Source: Opisthocomus hoazin
Taxonomy: Eukaryota > Chordata > Aves > Opisthocomiformes > Opisthocomidae
Direction of reading: 5' to 3'
DNA length: 64,000 bases
NCBI RefSeq assembly: GCF_030867145.1
Contig: NC_134414.1
Location: 127,174,465 to 127,238,464 of the forward strand
The translations under genes were made by a program, and so were the position numbers. Below, one piece after another: positions 52,401 to 63,487 of the stretch. How positions within the stretch are numbered: the stretch's first letter is position 1; every line of letters begins with the position of its first letter. The notes below the pieces were generated by a model that worked only from the letters and a program-made list of their open reading frames with translations, did no database searches and had not been told where the DNA came from.

Positions 52401-55400
52401 CAAGCACATTGCAACTTTTTCAACACATTCGTTAAGAACCACACTCCTTAACATGGCAGCTGCTACTTGAGAAACCTAACTCTGTGTGACATGCTTCTAT
52501 AGTTAGAGCAGATCCTTAAAACTCCTGCCCTGTGGCTCTGCTTAAAAGCCTGAGAAATTGAACTTCTCATTTACAACTAAGTCAACATGTATACCTAGAC
52601 ATCACCAATCAGAACATGAACTGAAGCTCTCAAAAACAAGCTCTCCTTTTCACGGCTGGTAGAAGACTACCTCCTAAGAAGGACAGAGAAGCATCATCAA
52701 TACTGAGGCTGACAGAAGTCCAATTCTGTTTTCAGTGGTCATTTACACAAGGCCAGCCACCAAGTGTAAATAATATCTGGGGCCAGGTTTGGCCTAGAAA
52801 ATTTTTACTGTGGTAAAAGAAAAAAGCGAACTGCAAATCTGAAGCAACAGCACTGAGTACTTGTCGGGCTGAGGGGTAAGAGCTAGGTGAGGATCCACGT
52901 CATCCACCAGGCCCTTTAATTTAAGATCACTGTGTTATGTTAGCAGCTCATCCACCGGCTTTTAATATAGCTTAGCTGTGATGTTAAGCCACATGCTAAG
53001 CTGATCACATCATGATGTCAAAATAATCCCGGCTCTCCTTCGCTTTACCCCTAAACACCACCAAAGGCCTAACCATTCTGTAGCTATGCCAGGAGCCAGG
53101 CTGGTTGCTGACACAGCACGATTTTGTTTTGAAAAAGCATAACCTAAACCAACCCAACTCCATACAATCTAACAGGCAAAGGCCCCAGCCCACAACAGAA
53201 GCATGGAGCAGACCAGCCCCATTTTGTCAGTAGTTCAGTGTTAGAGCTGGTAACCACACTCTCCATTCATGTCTAACATAAGGATGTGTGACAATACCCT
53301 GACGTTGTAGCATTGTACAGTAACAGCAACAGGGATGGCCGTTCCTGAACAGAGCAAGCATCACAAAACTCTCATAGCTACATGCACAGAAGTCTTTTCC
53401 ACGTCTAAGAAATCCTTTGCGGTCTGTGTTCCCCACCACCCAAACAGCATGCGCCTCCTCAGATTATACTGACCACTTTTCTCAGGAAACCAAAGAAAAA
53501 GCTCAAGAAGTCTTCTCAGCGAGACACTTTAGATGACACCTGACATCCTAAATATAAATAACACTATATTGATTCAATAAATCCACTCCTTAATCCTGTT
53601 GATTGTGAACAAAGCAACTAACCAACCTAGGTCTTTCAACTAATGAACCTAGGTCTTTAAAGCCTCCATCTTACAGACTGAGAAATCAAAAGGCACAGAA
53701 AAGCTAAGAAACTTTGTTGTCCTTTGGGGTTCTGGCCTCTGATCACCTAGCCTGAACTGCCTCAAAGGGCATGTTCTTGCACCTGCAGCACACCTCCTGA
53801 GTCACTGTGCACAAGAACGGATTAGCACTCAGACTGCAAACCTCACCGAGCTGCTCCAGCCACAGGGCATTGGCCTGGTGCTCAGCCCTCGCCGGCACCA
53901 AGCTAGGCACAGGAAATGCAACAAAGAGAAAATGATTTGCCAACTGCTTCCAACAGGCTGAAGATGCATAGCATGAAGCAGCAAGCATTAAATTTAAGCA
54001 CGAAAGTCTGCACATTCAAAAAAAGTTAGGGGACTGCTAATCAGCTGGCAGCTCTTACAGACAATGGTTGCCGCTCTGTTTTGGTTTAATTTCTTTCATC
54101 TGACAAAGACTGGAAGCTTCAAGGAAAGCAATCATGTGCCATCAAATGCCCAGATATTTAACTATCAACAGCTATGATCTGGTTAGAACAGTATAAAGAG
54201 GTATCCTCCAAACACCAGATTGTTAAAATGATGGATAGTCCTCTTAATTTTATCCCAGTAAGTGCAACTGTGGATTAATTTTTATTCATATCTTTAAACC
54301 TCTTTTTATTCTCCTTACATTAATTTCTCAAGTTAATTGTACGTTAAACAGATCACTTCTCAATTCAATTTGTATGTTAAATAGATTGTATTTCACTGTT
54401 CAGGATGTCTTTTTTTGTTGAAGCCTTTGTGCTAATTGTTAGAAAGCAGCCTTTTATCTTCACATCTGCAGCAAAGTCTGCCTATTTGTCACACTACTTA
54501 GTCACTGATAGTCAAATTAACCCATGGTGTAGCTCAAGCAAATGACACTCCTCAACAGAATGTTATTAAGCCTTGAATTTCAACAGTCATTAGCTAAATC
54601 GCTTCATATTATCTTTTGTTTCCACATCAGCACTTTCTGCATATACAGTTGCAGTGCAGGGATAGGAATGAACACCAATCCGACCAACTTTGGTGTCCTT
54701 TTGCAAGCTTGTAAACTTACCTTCAAGGCATGTTAAAAATATAACTACATGGCATGTAAACCGTACAGATCTTCCATCTCAGAATATACTCCTGCACTGC
54801 TGGTTACTTGAAAACAAGACAAGAACCCCTATTTTTTTTTTTATGTCTACTAGCATATCGCTAGCCTCCCCAGCTGCAAGGCTGTGGACTTGTCAGAAGC
54901 AGCAGTTAAAGACACTTTCTGCAAAAATCTGGCTAACTAAGAAACAATAAATGAAAGCAGAAGGGCAGGAGGGTGCACTGTCAGTAAGTCTAACTAGAAC
55001 AGAATAATTTGGTTTGATCTTGATATTAATGGAATATTAACAGGATGAAAAAAAGCAAGAAAATCTCTTGTATTATGTTAAACATTCATAAGATGCAAGG
55101 TCAACATACTGTACTAACTCCCTAAAAGCATTAAAGGGTCATTTATGGACAAAGAATTGCCCCCGCTGTAGTGATGCCAAACCTTCTTAGAGCAAGCTTT
55201 GCTCACATTCCCCATATATTACAAAACACCGCACATGACAGCATAGCAAGCACTACATAGCCAAGACCTCTACAAGCACAGTAATCAAGTTCCAAGAACA
55301 CAGGATGCAGTGCTAGCAAGTTAAGGCTGTCCCACAAGTGTTCTTCTAAACCCTATGTCCCACGTGTGCCAGAACTGAGGGAGAAAAACAGGATAAACAA

Positions 55401-58400
55401 AAAGTGCCTCTCAAAGCCCAGAAGTCCTCCAGATTCAGGTCATTAACAATCCAGATTTTCTAATCAAAAGATTAACATCTTAAAAGCTCTCCACTAATGA
55501 AAAGCAAATCGAATAGTTCATATTAACTTGCCCAGCAAAGGCAAGAGAAGCAGGAATAACAAACATCCTACTGGTAATTATTTAAAACTATTGAGATAAG
55601 TATTTATATTTTAATAGAATTCTAGAAGAATCCTTTAGGTATTCTTAATGCAGTCTCATTAGGGAGGACAAAGCCTAGTACAGACCAAATCCTCTTAGGA
55701 AAACTTCCTCTCCCTCTCAAAGAATTACCCTGATTTCCCCCACTGCCCCTTTTGGGGTGGGAGGTGGAGTCGGGGGGAATAAAAGGGGTACAAAGAGGAA
55801 GGGACTGCTTAAAATTCTCTCAGACACAGTATCACATTTTTTTGTGATTTGGCAATGACTTCCCACTTATCAGCAACCTCAGCTGTGTGGACTGGCAAAG
55901 CAGAAAGTGTCAGTACTTCCCTACCATTTCAAAGCCTGAATGGATCCACCTACTCTTAAAAGAAAAAACCTTCAGTTTAAGAGTCCTATATTTCTCTGCT
56001 GTGACCACTCAGAAGTGTATGGACCAAGGGCTCATTCTCCCAAAAGAATCCAGGGAAACATTCTTGTTTTCATTACACAGTACATTTCCCTCTTTTTACA
56101 CCTTTTCTGGAAGAGCAGGCAAACTGGAACTTTCACATAACACAGAAGCAGAGCAACCACCATTTAGATCAACATTATGATTGGTTTTCTCTGTTTGAAG
56201 TAAAACTTTAGCATGTTCTGCACTTCTTCACCAGGCTGTTGAATAATTCCATAGGGCACAGCTTTTAGTAAAAAAACAAAGAAAGTTTTTCCTGATTAAA
56301 AAAAAAAATCAAGTTCTTTATATTCTGTCTGAAGAAAATTTTGTGGCATTTCAAGAACAATTTGGTTTTGGCTAAACAGATGACACTGGTCCTTTAAAAC
56401 GAGACACCCTAAGATCTGAGGCTGGCTGGCTTTCCATGGGAACTTCTGCACAAACCCAGTGCCCGCTACACCAGTTTCTCACATAGGGATGTACAAAGGG
56501 AATATGTGTTACTTAGGAATAGAGGAAGAATTTCTATTAGATACTGTCACCAGTATGGCAGTAAAGATATTTTAATAGCCTCTCTCCAACAAGAGTTGAG
56601 CTTTGCTTCTACAATGAAGCAGATTACCAAGGTAATAAAACAACATGTAAAGGCAGAATTTTCAGGATGAGCTTTTCCTGAAAGGACAAATCACACTCAA
56701 TATCACCATACTTACGCAGCTGTTTTCTTCTAATGGTTACTACCTCATTGATTGTTAGATGACGATTAAATTGGGAAGGAAAATAAAGCTGGGTGAAACA
56801 GAACATTAAACTTACATATTTTCTCCCTTTGCGCTTTAACCCAGCAGATGGCCAGCTCAACCTACTCAATGATTCTTTTAATTAGGACTCCAAAGGAGTA
56901 CCATATGGAAGAAGGATGCAGTCTGAAGCTCACCACCACTTCTCCTCCTCTCAGGAGGCACACCTGTAGCACACACCTGCCCATGAACAAAGAAACAAAA
57001 AAAACCTGCAGCATTATCAAGTTCAGCAACTCACCTCAGGGTCATACAGGTAAAGAGAAAAACAATCAAAACTAATTAATAACCTAGTGGCCAGTTCTTA
57101 ACCAGACAGGGCTGCTTCTTTTAAGAAACCTTTCAGTTCCACTTGGCCAACTAAAAGGCTTTGGGTGAACAGTCACACCATCAGGACAGCAGAGCTGGCT
57201 GGAGCCAGTGGGTGGGTGGGATGCCACCCCAGAGATGTCCCCAGCCCCACCAGCTACAGGCATTGCCCACATGCCTGACACGTGAGCACAGCAAGCACCA
57301 CAGCAGCTTGTCATCACAGCAAACACACTCCTCCACACTCTGTATCTCCCCTTTAGGCTTCACCACTGGCTTGGCTGGCAGGGCTGCTCCTCATTAAGGC
57401 TGCCTGCTAGCTGTACTTGTAACACTCTGTTTTCCAGGGCTGCTCATTTTGTAGGGCTTTGATCATTTAGATCAAAACCATTAGGTTTCTGCCTCAGGCT
57501 TTTGGGGTGATCTTCCTGTCGAAGAGCGGAAACAGTGGCATGATGTAGTACCAGAAGTTTCAGCTACAGTCACACTGACACTGCCACGAACAAACTATGG
57601 AAAGTTATTCAACTAAAAGTTAATTAGAAAGTTAATTTTAAATGTTTGTGTGTTGTAGGAGGGAAACTGAGCAGCTTCACAAATGCTGTAGTTTGGCACA
57701 AAGACCAACGTTTACCATTTTCGAAGGCCAGTGACACACCTCTCCAAAAATCAGTGAAAATCAAAGACATTTCAACAACTATCTCAGCTCTCCCATATAG
57801 TCCTATTTTAGCCATATTTGAGCCAAGCTTATTTTCTCTGTTAAAAAAAAAATGCTTGTAGAACTGTAAAACTCAGCTCTCCCACCAGCTACAGCTGCCT
57901 ACAACCCAGCATCCCATGAGCAACCTGCCACCCATCGCCCAGCCTGAGGCAGGCAGGAGCAGCACCGTGCTGCGACTGCTCTGCGCTGCTTAGAAACGAG
58001 ATCCTGGCCATCCTTCCACGCACCTTCGGAGGACACGAGCTGGCGCATTAGAAGATGACGGAAAAGGCTCTGTGCATCACCAGAAGCCATGACTGAAGCG
58101 CTGCCCTACCCCTCCCGAGGCACAGGCTGCCCTGCCAGCATGCTCCACACCAGCAGGACACCCCGCCTAGCATCACACACAGCTCTAGGCACACCAGTAT
58201 CTGAAAAATTAACTTTTGGTGGCAAAAATTTTTCAGTGTTTCAAATCAGAGTCACATGTACAAAATTTGACCTACAACACAAACATTTCTATTTCATGAG
58301 TAAAAATGAAAACTTACAACCTAGAACATGACCATTGGTGTTAAATGACGTTTTTTAACATCACATTTCGAAGTGCTGAACTAAACATCTTTTTCCAAGT

Positions 58401-61400
58401 TTTCCAGTTTTCAGCTCTTTTTTTAGAGACTCAATTCAAACTGAACTTTGTTCAGATTCACATTAATTTGTTCCCAACTAAGCTTGATTCTCTCCTCAAC
58501 ATCAGGTTAACTCAAGCTATGTGACAGAAAATACAATCCCCCATGTTTTCTAGATATGGCCATCTTACCTCTTCTTTCCTGCCTACACGTGCAGCACTGT
58601 GACACACCAGGTTAATCACCGTGCTCCCTCAGGACAGCCGCACGCTCCAGCAACCATCCTGGGGTTTGTCCAAACACAAACAACAGTGGTTTTAGGAAGT
58701 TCTTCTGGCAGGGACCACTTCTCCAGAAAAATTCCCCCCAACTACCATCAACACAGAAGAGCCTTCCATCATGTTAGCTTGCCAAATGCATTCACTGACA
58801 CTTGTAGGCCCACACAAGCACCAATGGAGGGAAGTCCTGAGGTTTTTTTTGGGGGGTTTTTTGGATTTTTTTTTTTTTTTTTTTTTTTTTGTGAAGGAAG
58901 GAACATAGGAGGGAAGGCAGGGGACAGAAGAGGCATTTGACTAGCTTACTTGTATTATGAAATGACACCCATAACTATTCTGGGTGCTCCTGCAAGAAAC
59001 ACCTTGCCTACTCTCCCATATACTAGTGGATCCTTACTTAAGTAACCATAAATTTCCTCTAGAATATAAGGAAAGAAAATCAGCACTGGGGAACTACTCA
59101 CAGCTAACTACCCTGACCAAAATGGGCAACCGATCCAGGAATACAGTTTGATCAAAAATAGGGAGTATGCCAAAGAGTTATGCCATGGCTCTCAATTAAT
59201 CAAAGACAGAACAACCCAGCCAGGATTAAGCAAATGCACTACTACCAAGACCCAAAGGAAAACAGAACTGCCTACTTTTCTGCTCATCACATTCAACTAG
59301 CACCTTGGAGGCTGGACACTCTGCAAACAAACACTGACAGTTGGCAGTTAGCATCTGCTAGATGGCTTTGCTGCCTCAAGACAGCTGGCACAAGCTTATC
59401 CTGCTCTCAGAAAGTGGATCTAATTGAATCAGCTGTCCTAACACCAGTATTCATGTAAAACCTCGATGAAACTGGTGCTGTATCTTCAGAAGCAGAGACT
59501 TTTCAGACTCTAGCACCTAGTTAACTGTGATACTGAAAAAAATACTTAAAAAGGCAAGTAGTCAAAATGAAACAGTACAAATTGGACATGCCATGGTGCT
59601 ACAAATTAACAGTATGCAAGTACAAGCAAAGAAACAGGTTAGGCTTCTCCAGCAAAATCATTAAATAGCCAATTTATTTTGCAAGTAGACTAGTAACAGC
59701 ACTGCATTTTTTTTTCTCAGGCTCCATTTCTCAAGGAGGAAAATACGAAAACCAAGCACGTAGCTTAAGAGATGACCAAAAAAAGTAACAAGTGTCAGTT
59801 GTACATGATTCCATATAATTGTTTGAAGTAAAACAGTTTGAGACTAAACACATACTATAACTTACAATACATTACACTGCAAAGGGTCACGTTCACAATC
59901 AAAATGTTTAAGAGTTCATTTTGAAACACACAAAGTGGATTAGTCTAGAGAAAATTAAGAGATTAATTAAGAGAAAACCCTCTAGAGTTTCACACAAGGT
60001 CACCACTTGCTGAAGCTGGTTAATTTATTGACTATTGTACCCATGCAAGTTGATGACATTTTAGTTACTTGATATCTGGCAATTTCTCATTGCAAAAGAT
60101 TGCTTCTCTCATCACATCGCACAGGAAACCTCATCGCTTCTCTTTGGACAAGACTACACTGGTTTAGAATTTAGTCTAGAGTTTTTCCAACAGAAACAAC
60201 AGAAAAGCCTAAACTCTGGAACTGGCTGCACCCAAGCCTTGAGGATGACCCTGAATGTTTCAAAGTACTCCTTTGTTTGGAGCACAGTTAAGTCAGCACG
60301 TAAACACCAAACTGGTATACCTCACAAAATACCCATCTTAAACAGTATTTGTTACCAGTCAGTTCTAAAGATTGAGCAAACGACGACTTTCCCAGTCCTC
60401 AGGTAGCATGTTTCACACCACATTTAATAGTTCAAGGAATCATAGAACAGTGTACATCAAAAAGGACCATCAGAGGTCACAGCTACCTTTTTTAAAGCAG
60501 GTGAAAACAAGCAGCTCAAAAGCGAAACTGTTCGCAATAGATAAAGAAGCAGAACTCTATACAGACCATCCTTAGCTTCATACAAGAGGGTTACTAAAAC
60601 TCTACCCCATACAACACCATGCAATGACTTAAATCTAAACAGTTTCTTTTCTGTGTATACTATTAATTCTTTCACTTTAAATAGCCCCATCAAGCCAACA
60701 ATTTGCCTCTTTTTAAAAAGAAGTAGAATCTTTTAACCCTCAAATGCTGCATTTTGCCAAAGTACAATAACATAAAAAACTAAAAATCAACAACAGTTTT
60801 CAGGTTGAGTGCTGACTTTAATAAAGTTAAAACAAGCTTTAAGGTTTCAACTGCTTCAGCAGGGTGACTGGGAAGGAGGAGGGCAAAACAAAAAATCCAA
60901 AAGTTGGGTTCATCAGTCCAGCAGTGAAAACAAAGGCATCTGGAGATGGACAAAAGCAGGCCATACCTGTCAAATGAGCACACAGGTATTAAGCACAGAC
61001 AACAATGCTTCTCATTTGACCTGAAGCCTGCCTTTCATCTCTCTTTTGAGGGTAGCACTGGCCTTCATGCTGTTCAGCATCTGTAAACAGATGCCTTAAC
61101 TGCAACCTGTTTTGTACAATCCTTTCTTTGCAACTGCCCCCAGAAATTCACTTCAGCAAAAGAATCAGTGGACTAAAGTAAAAAAAGAGAGAAAAGAAAA
61201 AATCCCCAAACACCTACCCAAAACATCATCCCCCTACTCACGGGTTGTATGACCTACATGCAGGAAAGGGGGGGTAACATACAGCAACTTTGACTACAAA
61301 TAAATATATCCTGCAAGCTTTTTTTTTTTTTTAAAAAAAAACACTTCTGATTTTGAAAACTGCATGGCATTACTGAAACAACAGGAACTCAACTTCTTGG

Positions 61401-62827
61401 TTCCTCTACTACAAACATCACATAACCAGTACCGCAAGTGATGGACAGCCACAATGCACCTAACCCAAAGCAGCATCACAACCTCCTGCAAACAAAGTTT
61501 TACAGCATTTTGTTGCTACAGCAACAAAAAGTTGATTTGTTACTGATCACTAAAACAGAGAATGAAGTTTCAAAATCTGCAGCTGCCTGAATTTTATACG
61601 AACACCGAACTTCCTTTCTGTTCCCTCCTCCCTGTTCAAATGAATCTTGCTATTGTTGGCAGGGGGAAGGTGTTACTTTTGATTAAAACAAGGCATTTCA
61701 TCTGTTCCAATTCAAGAAACACAGCAGCGAGTGCGTGCTGTGGAACCCCACAGGTGGTGTGTAGTGCCTCTGTACATGCTTGAAATGCCATTTGGTTATG
61801 TCTGCTGGCACAAAGAAGGAAGTCACTCTGTTTCTAGGGAAGTGTCTCCACATGCCCTCTACACAACACATACCCAAAGAGTTTTGACAAGCTAAGGCAC
61901 TACTACGAAAATCAAGCCTGCACCGCTAACAGCCAGTCTCACAATGAGTCGCTGCAGTAGTCAGCCCCAGTCTTCTCTCTTGACATCTACAAGCAATATT
62001 AGATTTTTTTTTTGCCATTTACAGAAGGAAATTCAGTCTATTACTTAAGTAACTTAAGGGTCATCTGTTGTCTTCCTCATTTGTGAGTTTATCCACCTGT
62101 AAGCCACAAGTGACAACACTCATCCTCACCAATTTCTTAACCTAGCAGCTCTGCACAGGAGCTAGACTTAGAGTTCTGCTGGAAAAGGGGAACACTTTAT
62201 AAGTATTTACAGTATTTTCGTGCCTTCGGTGTAACATCCTGCACTGGGAGATCTCATAACCACGCCGTACCCTTTTACTCTCCGAGCAGGTTCTGCTACC
62301 AAAGACCTTTCCCTCCGGCGAACCCCCCGGCTGTTAGATCCGACGCAAACAAGCCCTTCTCCCTACCCGCGCCTAGCCTTGCTTCAGCAACGTCAGAAGC
62401 TCTGAAGAGGGCCTCCAGAGGTCACGGCTGCCTCTTCTGCAGCGGCCGGGCCCGCGCCGGCCCTTCCCCGCCAGCCGGCCCTCAGACCCCGCCAGGCTCG
62501 GACGCCCGCAGCTGGGCTCGCCGCACGGCCGCCGCGGCTCAAGCCAACGCCCAGCTTCCGGCTCCCAAGGGCAGGCGAACGCCTCACGGCCCAGCCCGCG
62601 GCGGCAGCACCGGGCACAACCGGACCCGGCCCAGGCGCTCGGGAGGCGGCTCCCTTCAGCGCCGGGCCCGGGCCCCGCCGGGGGGGGAGAACAGGCCCCG
62701 CCGACCACGGCCCCCGAGCAACCCCCGCCCGCCCCATCGCCCTACCCGGGATGGCCAGGTTGGAGAGCGGGTAGGAGCGCAGCGCCGCCGGCAGCGAGCC
62801 CATCCAGTCCGCGCTGCTCTCCGCCAT
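46238..62827 (-). CDS. PLCXD2: PLCXD2, phosphatidylinositol-specific phospholipase C X-domain protein 2, complete 4-exon CDS
   Basis: The coding sequence joins 62827-62746, 51028-50568, 49385-49144 and 46400-46238 (82+461+242+163 = 948 nt, 315 residues plus TGA). All introns are GT/AG and the frame is continuous. The product is a lone PI-PLC X domain without PH, EF-hand, Y or C2 domains, as expected for the PLCXD family, whose members are thought to cleave phosphoinositides. Visible motifs are the LAIPGSHDSFSYW block (catalytic His about 30, Asp 31), GIRYFDLR (82-89), the FIHGLFG block (second His about 105), VIFLDFNHFY, and PFLWPG...PAPWANTT. The SYWVDEKSPVGPDQ and KKWSVTQNLTF segments match PLCXD2 better than PLCXD1 or PLCXD3, judged from memory of the family. 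The chosen ATG has G at -3 and +4. An in-frame ATG at 62896-62894 would add 23 Arg-rich residues. No signal peptide or membrane segment is apparent. The domain, symbol and splice sites are secure; the start is less so. Confidence 0.95.
46401..49143 (-). other. PLCXD2 intron 3
   Basis: This is a 2.7-kb GT/AG intron with donor CATAG|GTAAGG and acceptor TTTCTTTAG. It is AT-rich with no repeat family or further exon that I can recognise. The first in-frame stop comes at the second codon of the retained intron (TAA). Confidence 0.9.
49144..49385 (-). CDS. PLCXD2: PLCXD2 coding exon 3
   Basis: The acceptor GTTCTGTTAG|GTTCTC and donor CATAG|GTAAGG bound 242 nt. The exon encodes VLIFYHYPLYREYPFLWPG, then PAPWANTT, FLETTLEER and the SQAILTPRVKTIAR stretch, ending NTLVH plus two bases of Arg. 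These are conserved positions in the second half of PLCXD proteins. Reading through the donor gives Arg (AGG) then an immediate TAA, so intron retention would yield a 262-residue truncated protein. Confidence 0.96.
49386..50567 (-). other. PLCXD2 intron 2
   Basis: This is a 1.2-kb GT/AG intron with donor CAG|GTAGGG and a T-rich acceptor TTTTGTTCTGTTAG. I see no repeats, RNA genes or extra exons in it. Confidence 0.9.
50568..51028 (-). CDS. PLCXD2: PLCXD2 coding exon 2 (catalytic core of the X domain)
   Basis: The acceptor TTTTGTTTCTAG|GGTCAC and donor CACCAG|GTAGGG bound a 461-nt exon that holds most of the X domain. It carries both catalytic histidines (SHDS and FIHGLFG), the GIRYFDLR strand, and the LDFNHFYAMDD segment. 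It ends in phase 0 after WEKKHQ. The open frame runs past the donor into intron sequence (VGKGYVIFF), which is not expected in the mature protein. An overlapping plus-strand frame at 50673-50909 is an antisense shadow. Confidence 0.97.
51888..51966. repeat. T/G-rich low-complexity tract in intron 1
   Basis: About 80 bp of T runs broken by G pairs and single Gs, ending in T14. It is similar in kind to the tract at 16,571. It would be A/C-rich in the PLCXD2 pre-mRNA. Confidence 0.8.
53624..53658. repeat. Short direct repeat, 22-bp period
   Basis: AACCTAGGTCTTT occurs at 53624-53636 and 53646-53658. It looks like a small local duplication in intron 1. Confidence 0.7.
58842..58890. repeat. T8-G6-T6 plus T25 tract in intron 1
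   Basis: T8, G6 and T6 are followed by GGA and 25 consecutive T residues. On the minus strand this reads as a long A tail, but no retroposed body is recognisable on the 58,891 side. Confidence 0.85.
60437..60482 (-). mobile_element. Possible degenerate CR1 terminus
   Basis: GAATCATAGAACAGTG followed by AAAAAGGACCATCAGAGGTCA resembles the reverse complement of the CR1 3' tip (AATCATAGAAT...GGAAGGGACCTCAGAGATCA). The match is under 50 bp with several differences, so it may be an old remnant or chance. Confidence 0.4.
61319..61341. repeat. T14/A9 junction in intron 1
   Basis: Fourteen T residues followed directly by nine A residues, a self-complementary simple sequence that could form a cruciform. 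Confidence 0.8.
61508..61529. promoter_or_regulatory. Perfect 9-bp inverted repeat containing an RFX X-box-like site
   Basis: TTTTGTTGC, TACA, GCAACAAAA form a perfect 9-bp inverted repeat with a 4-nt centre. Its core GTTGC-N4-GCAAC (61512-61525) has the half-site sequence and spacing of the RFX X-box. It lies in intron 1, about 1.3 kb downstream of the PLCXD2 ATG. The function is inferred from the motif only. Confidence 0.3.
62746..62827 (-). CDS. PLCXD2: PLCXD2 coding exon 1 (N-terminus)
   Basis: This exon encodes 27 residues, starting MAESSADWMGSLPAAL and ending at LSNLAIP, plus the first base of a Gly codon. The donor reads CCCGG|GTAGGG. The ADWM...LP...PL.NLAIPG pattern is the conserved PLCXD N-terminus. 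It lies in a CpG island, and its 5' UTR must extend upstream into the GC-rich block. Splicing to exon 2 completes the catalytic GSHDS motif, so the active-site loop spans the 11.7-kb intron. Confidence 0.93.
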
Positions 62828-62976
62828 GGCCCCCGCGGCCCAGCGCCGCCGCCGCTGCCGCCGCCGGCCGCCCTCCCTCCCGGCCGGGGGCCTCATCCCC
62901 AGGCCGGGCCGGGCCGCGGCGCCGAGGCCCGCAGGGACGGAGCCGCCAGCGGCCGCCGGCCGGCCCCGCCCCCTCC

Positions 62977-62985
62977 TTATGTAAC
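62977..62985. promoter_or_regulatory. TTATGTAAC motif (C/EBP, NFIL3 or PAR-bZIP-like)
   Basis: An AT-rich TTATGTAAC sits inside otherwise nearly pure GC-rich DNA, between the GC box at 62962-62976 and the CCAAT box. It matches the TTAYGTAA consensus of NFIL3/HLF/DBP-type bZIP factors. The reverse strand reads GTTACATAAGG, which could also act as a weak TATA-like element. Confidence 0.3.
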
Positions 62986-63036
62986 AGGTGCGGCCCGTCC
63001 GGGCGCGGCGCCGTCACGGCTGCCCGGCGGCCAGCC

Positions 63037-63041
63037 ATTGG
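63037..63041 (-). promoter_or_regulatory. CCAAT box upstream of PLCXD2
   Basis: ATTGG on the plus strand gives AGCCAATGG on the minus strand, an NF-Y-type CCAAT box about 210 bp upstream of the chosen ATG. CCAAT boxes usually lie 60-100 bp upstream of transcription start. This one would put the start near 62,940-62,980 and the 5' UTR at roughly 120-150 nt. The placement is inferred from the motif only. Confidence 0.5.
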
Positions 63042-63054
63042 CTGCCCGCTGCTC

Positions 63055-63076
63055 GCCCCGCCCCCAGCCCCGCCCC
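63055..63076. promoter_or_regulatory. Paired GC boxes (Sp1/KLF type)
   Basis: Two CCCCGCCCC-type GC boxes lie side by side just upstream of the CCAAT box on the minus strand. A third, GGCCCCGCCCCCTCC, lies at about 62962-62976 nearer the presumed start site. GC boxes with a CCAAT box form a common architecture for CpG-island promoters. Confidence 0.5.
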
Positions 63077-63240
63077 GCGGCGGGCCGGGCGGCCGTGCCG
63101 TCAGCAGCCGTGCGGGGTCTGGGAGCTGTTCGGTGCGGGCAGCTGGCTTCCGCGCTTCTCACACGGGGCACGGAGGGGAGCGGGTGCGCGGCGCTGCGGT
63201 CTTGCCCCATCGTACGCCGGTGGAAAAGAACCCGAGCGCT

Positions 63241-63487
63241 GCTCTGAAAGGCAATTGCTCGCTGTCAAATTAGCGACCGTTGAACAGCGAGGGCGCAGAT
63301 GGCAGATGTCCTCTGCTTCGTCTGTAAGGAGGCATTTTTTAAACAACCGGGTGTTCTTCATCTGGCGTGTTAAAGTTTGCACGTTATTCACAGAATGCTT
63401 TCATTAATACACAGTAAAGCTGCTAATTGAACTATATATTGAAAATATACGTTAAGTATCTGTAAATACATGGTAACTATGTATTTT
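63241..63487. other. Upstream flank of the PLCXD2 CpG island
   Basis: Sequence falls quickly from CpG-rich to AT-rich before the CR1 copy. I see no gene. The end of the plus-strand frame 62988-63407 reaches here but has no recognisable domain. Confidence 0.5.

Larger units (their letters stand above)
51029..62745 (-). other. PLCXD2 intron 1
   Basis: This 11.7-kb first intron runs from the CpG island (donor CCCGG|GTAGGG) to acceptor TTTTGTTTCTAG. It contains T-rich low-complexity DNA at 51,888-51,966 and a 22-bp-period direct repeat near 53,624-53,658. It also holds a T25 tract at 58,866-58,890, a degenerate CR1-like end at about 60,437-60,482, a T14/A9 junction at 61,319-61,341 and an RFX-like palindrome at 61,508-61,529. 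No additional coding exon is recognisable. Confidence 0.85.
62410..63240. promoter_or_regulatory. PLCXD2: CpG island over the PLCXD2 5' end
   Basis: About 800 bp of very GC-rich, CpG-dense sequence stands out sharply from the AT-rich flanks. It covers coding exon 1, the start of intron 1, the presumed 5' UTR and the proximal promoter. This is the standard setting of a broadly expressed, TATA-less vertebrate promoter. Long open frames on both strands here (62373-62708, 62742-63038, 62988-63407) come from low stop-codon density in GC-rich DNA. The edges are estimated by eye. Confidence 0.85.

Noticed and set aside
62742..63038. Minus-strand overlapping upstream frame of 98 codons
   Set aside because: Its ATG lies in the CCAAT box, which should be upstream of transcription start, so it is probably not transcribed.
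62988..63407. Plus-strand frame of 139 codons in the CpG island
   Set aside because: It is Arg/Ala/Pro-rich, typical of GC-rich DNA with few stop codons. No domain or divergent gene is recognised, though a divergent non-coding RNA is not excluded.
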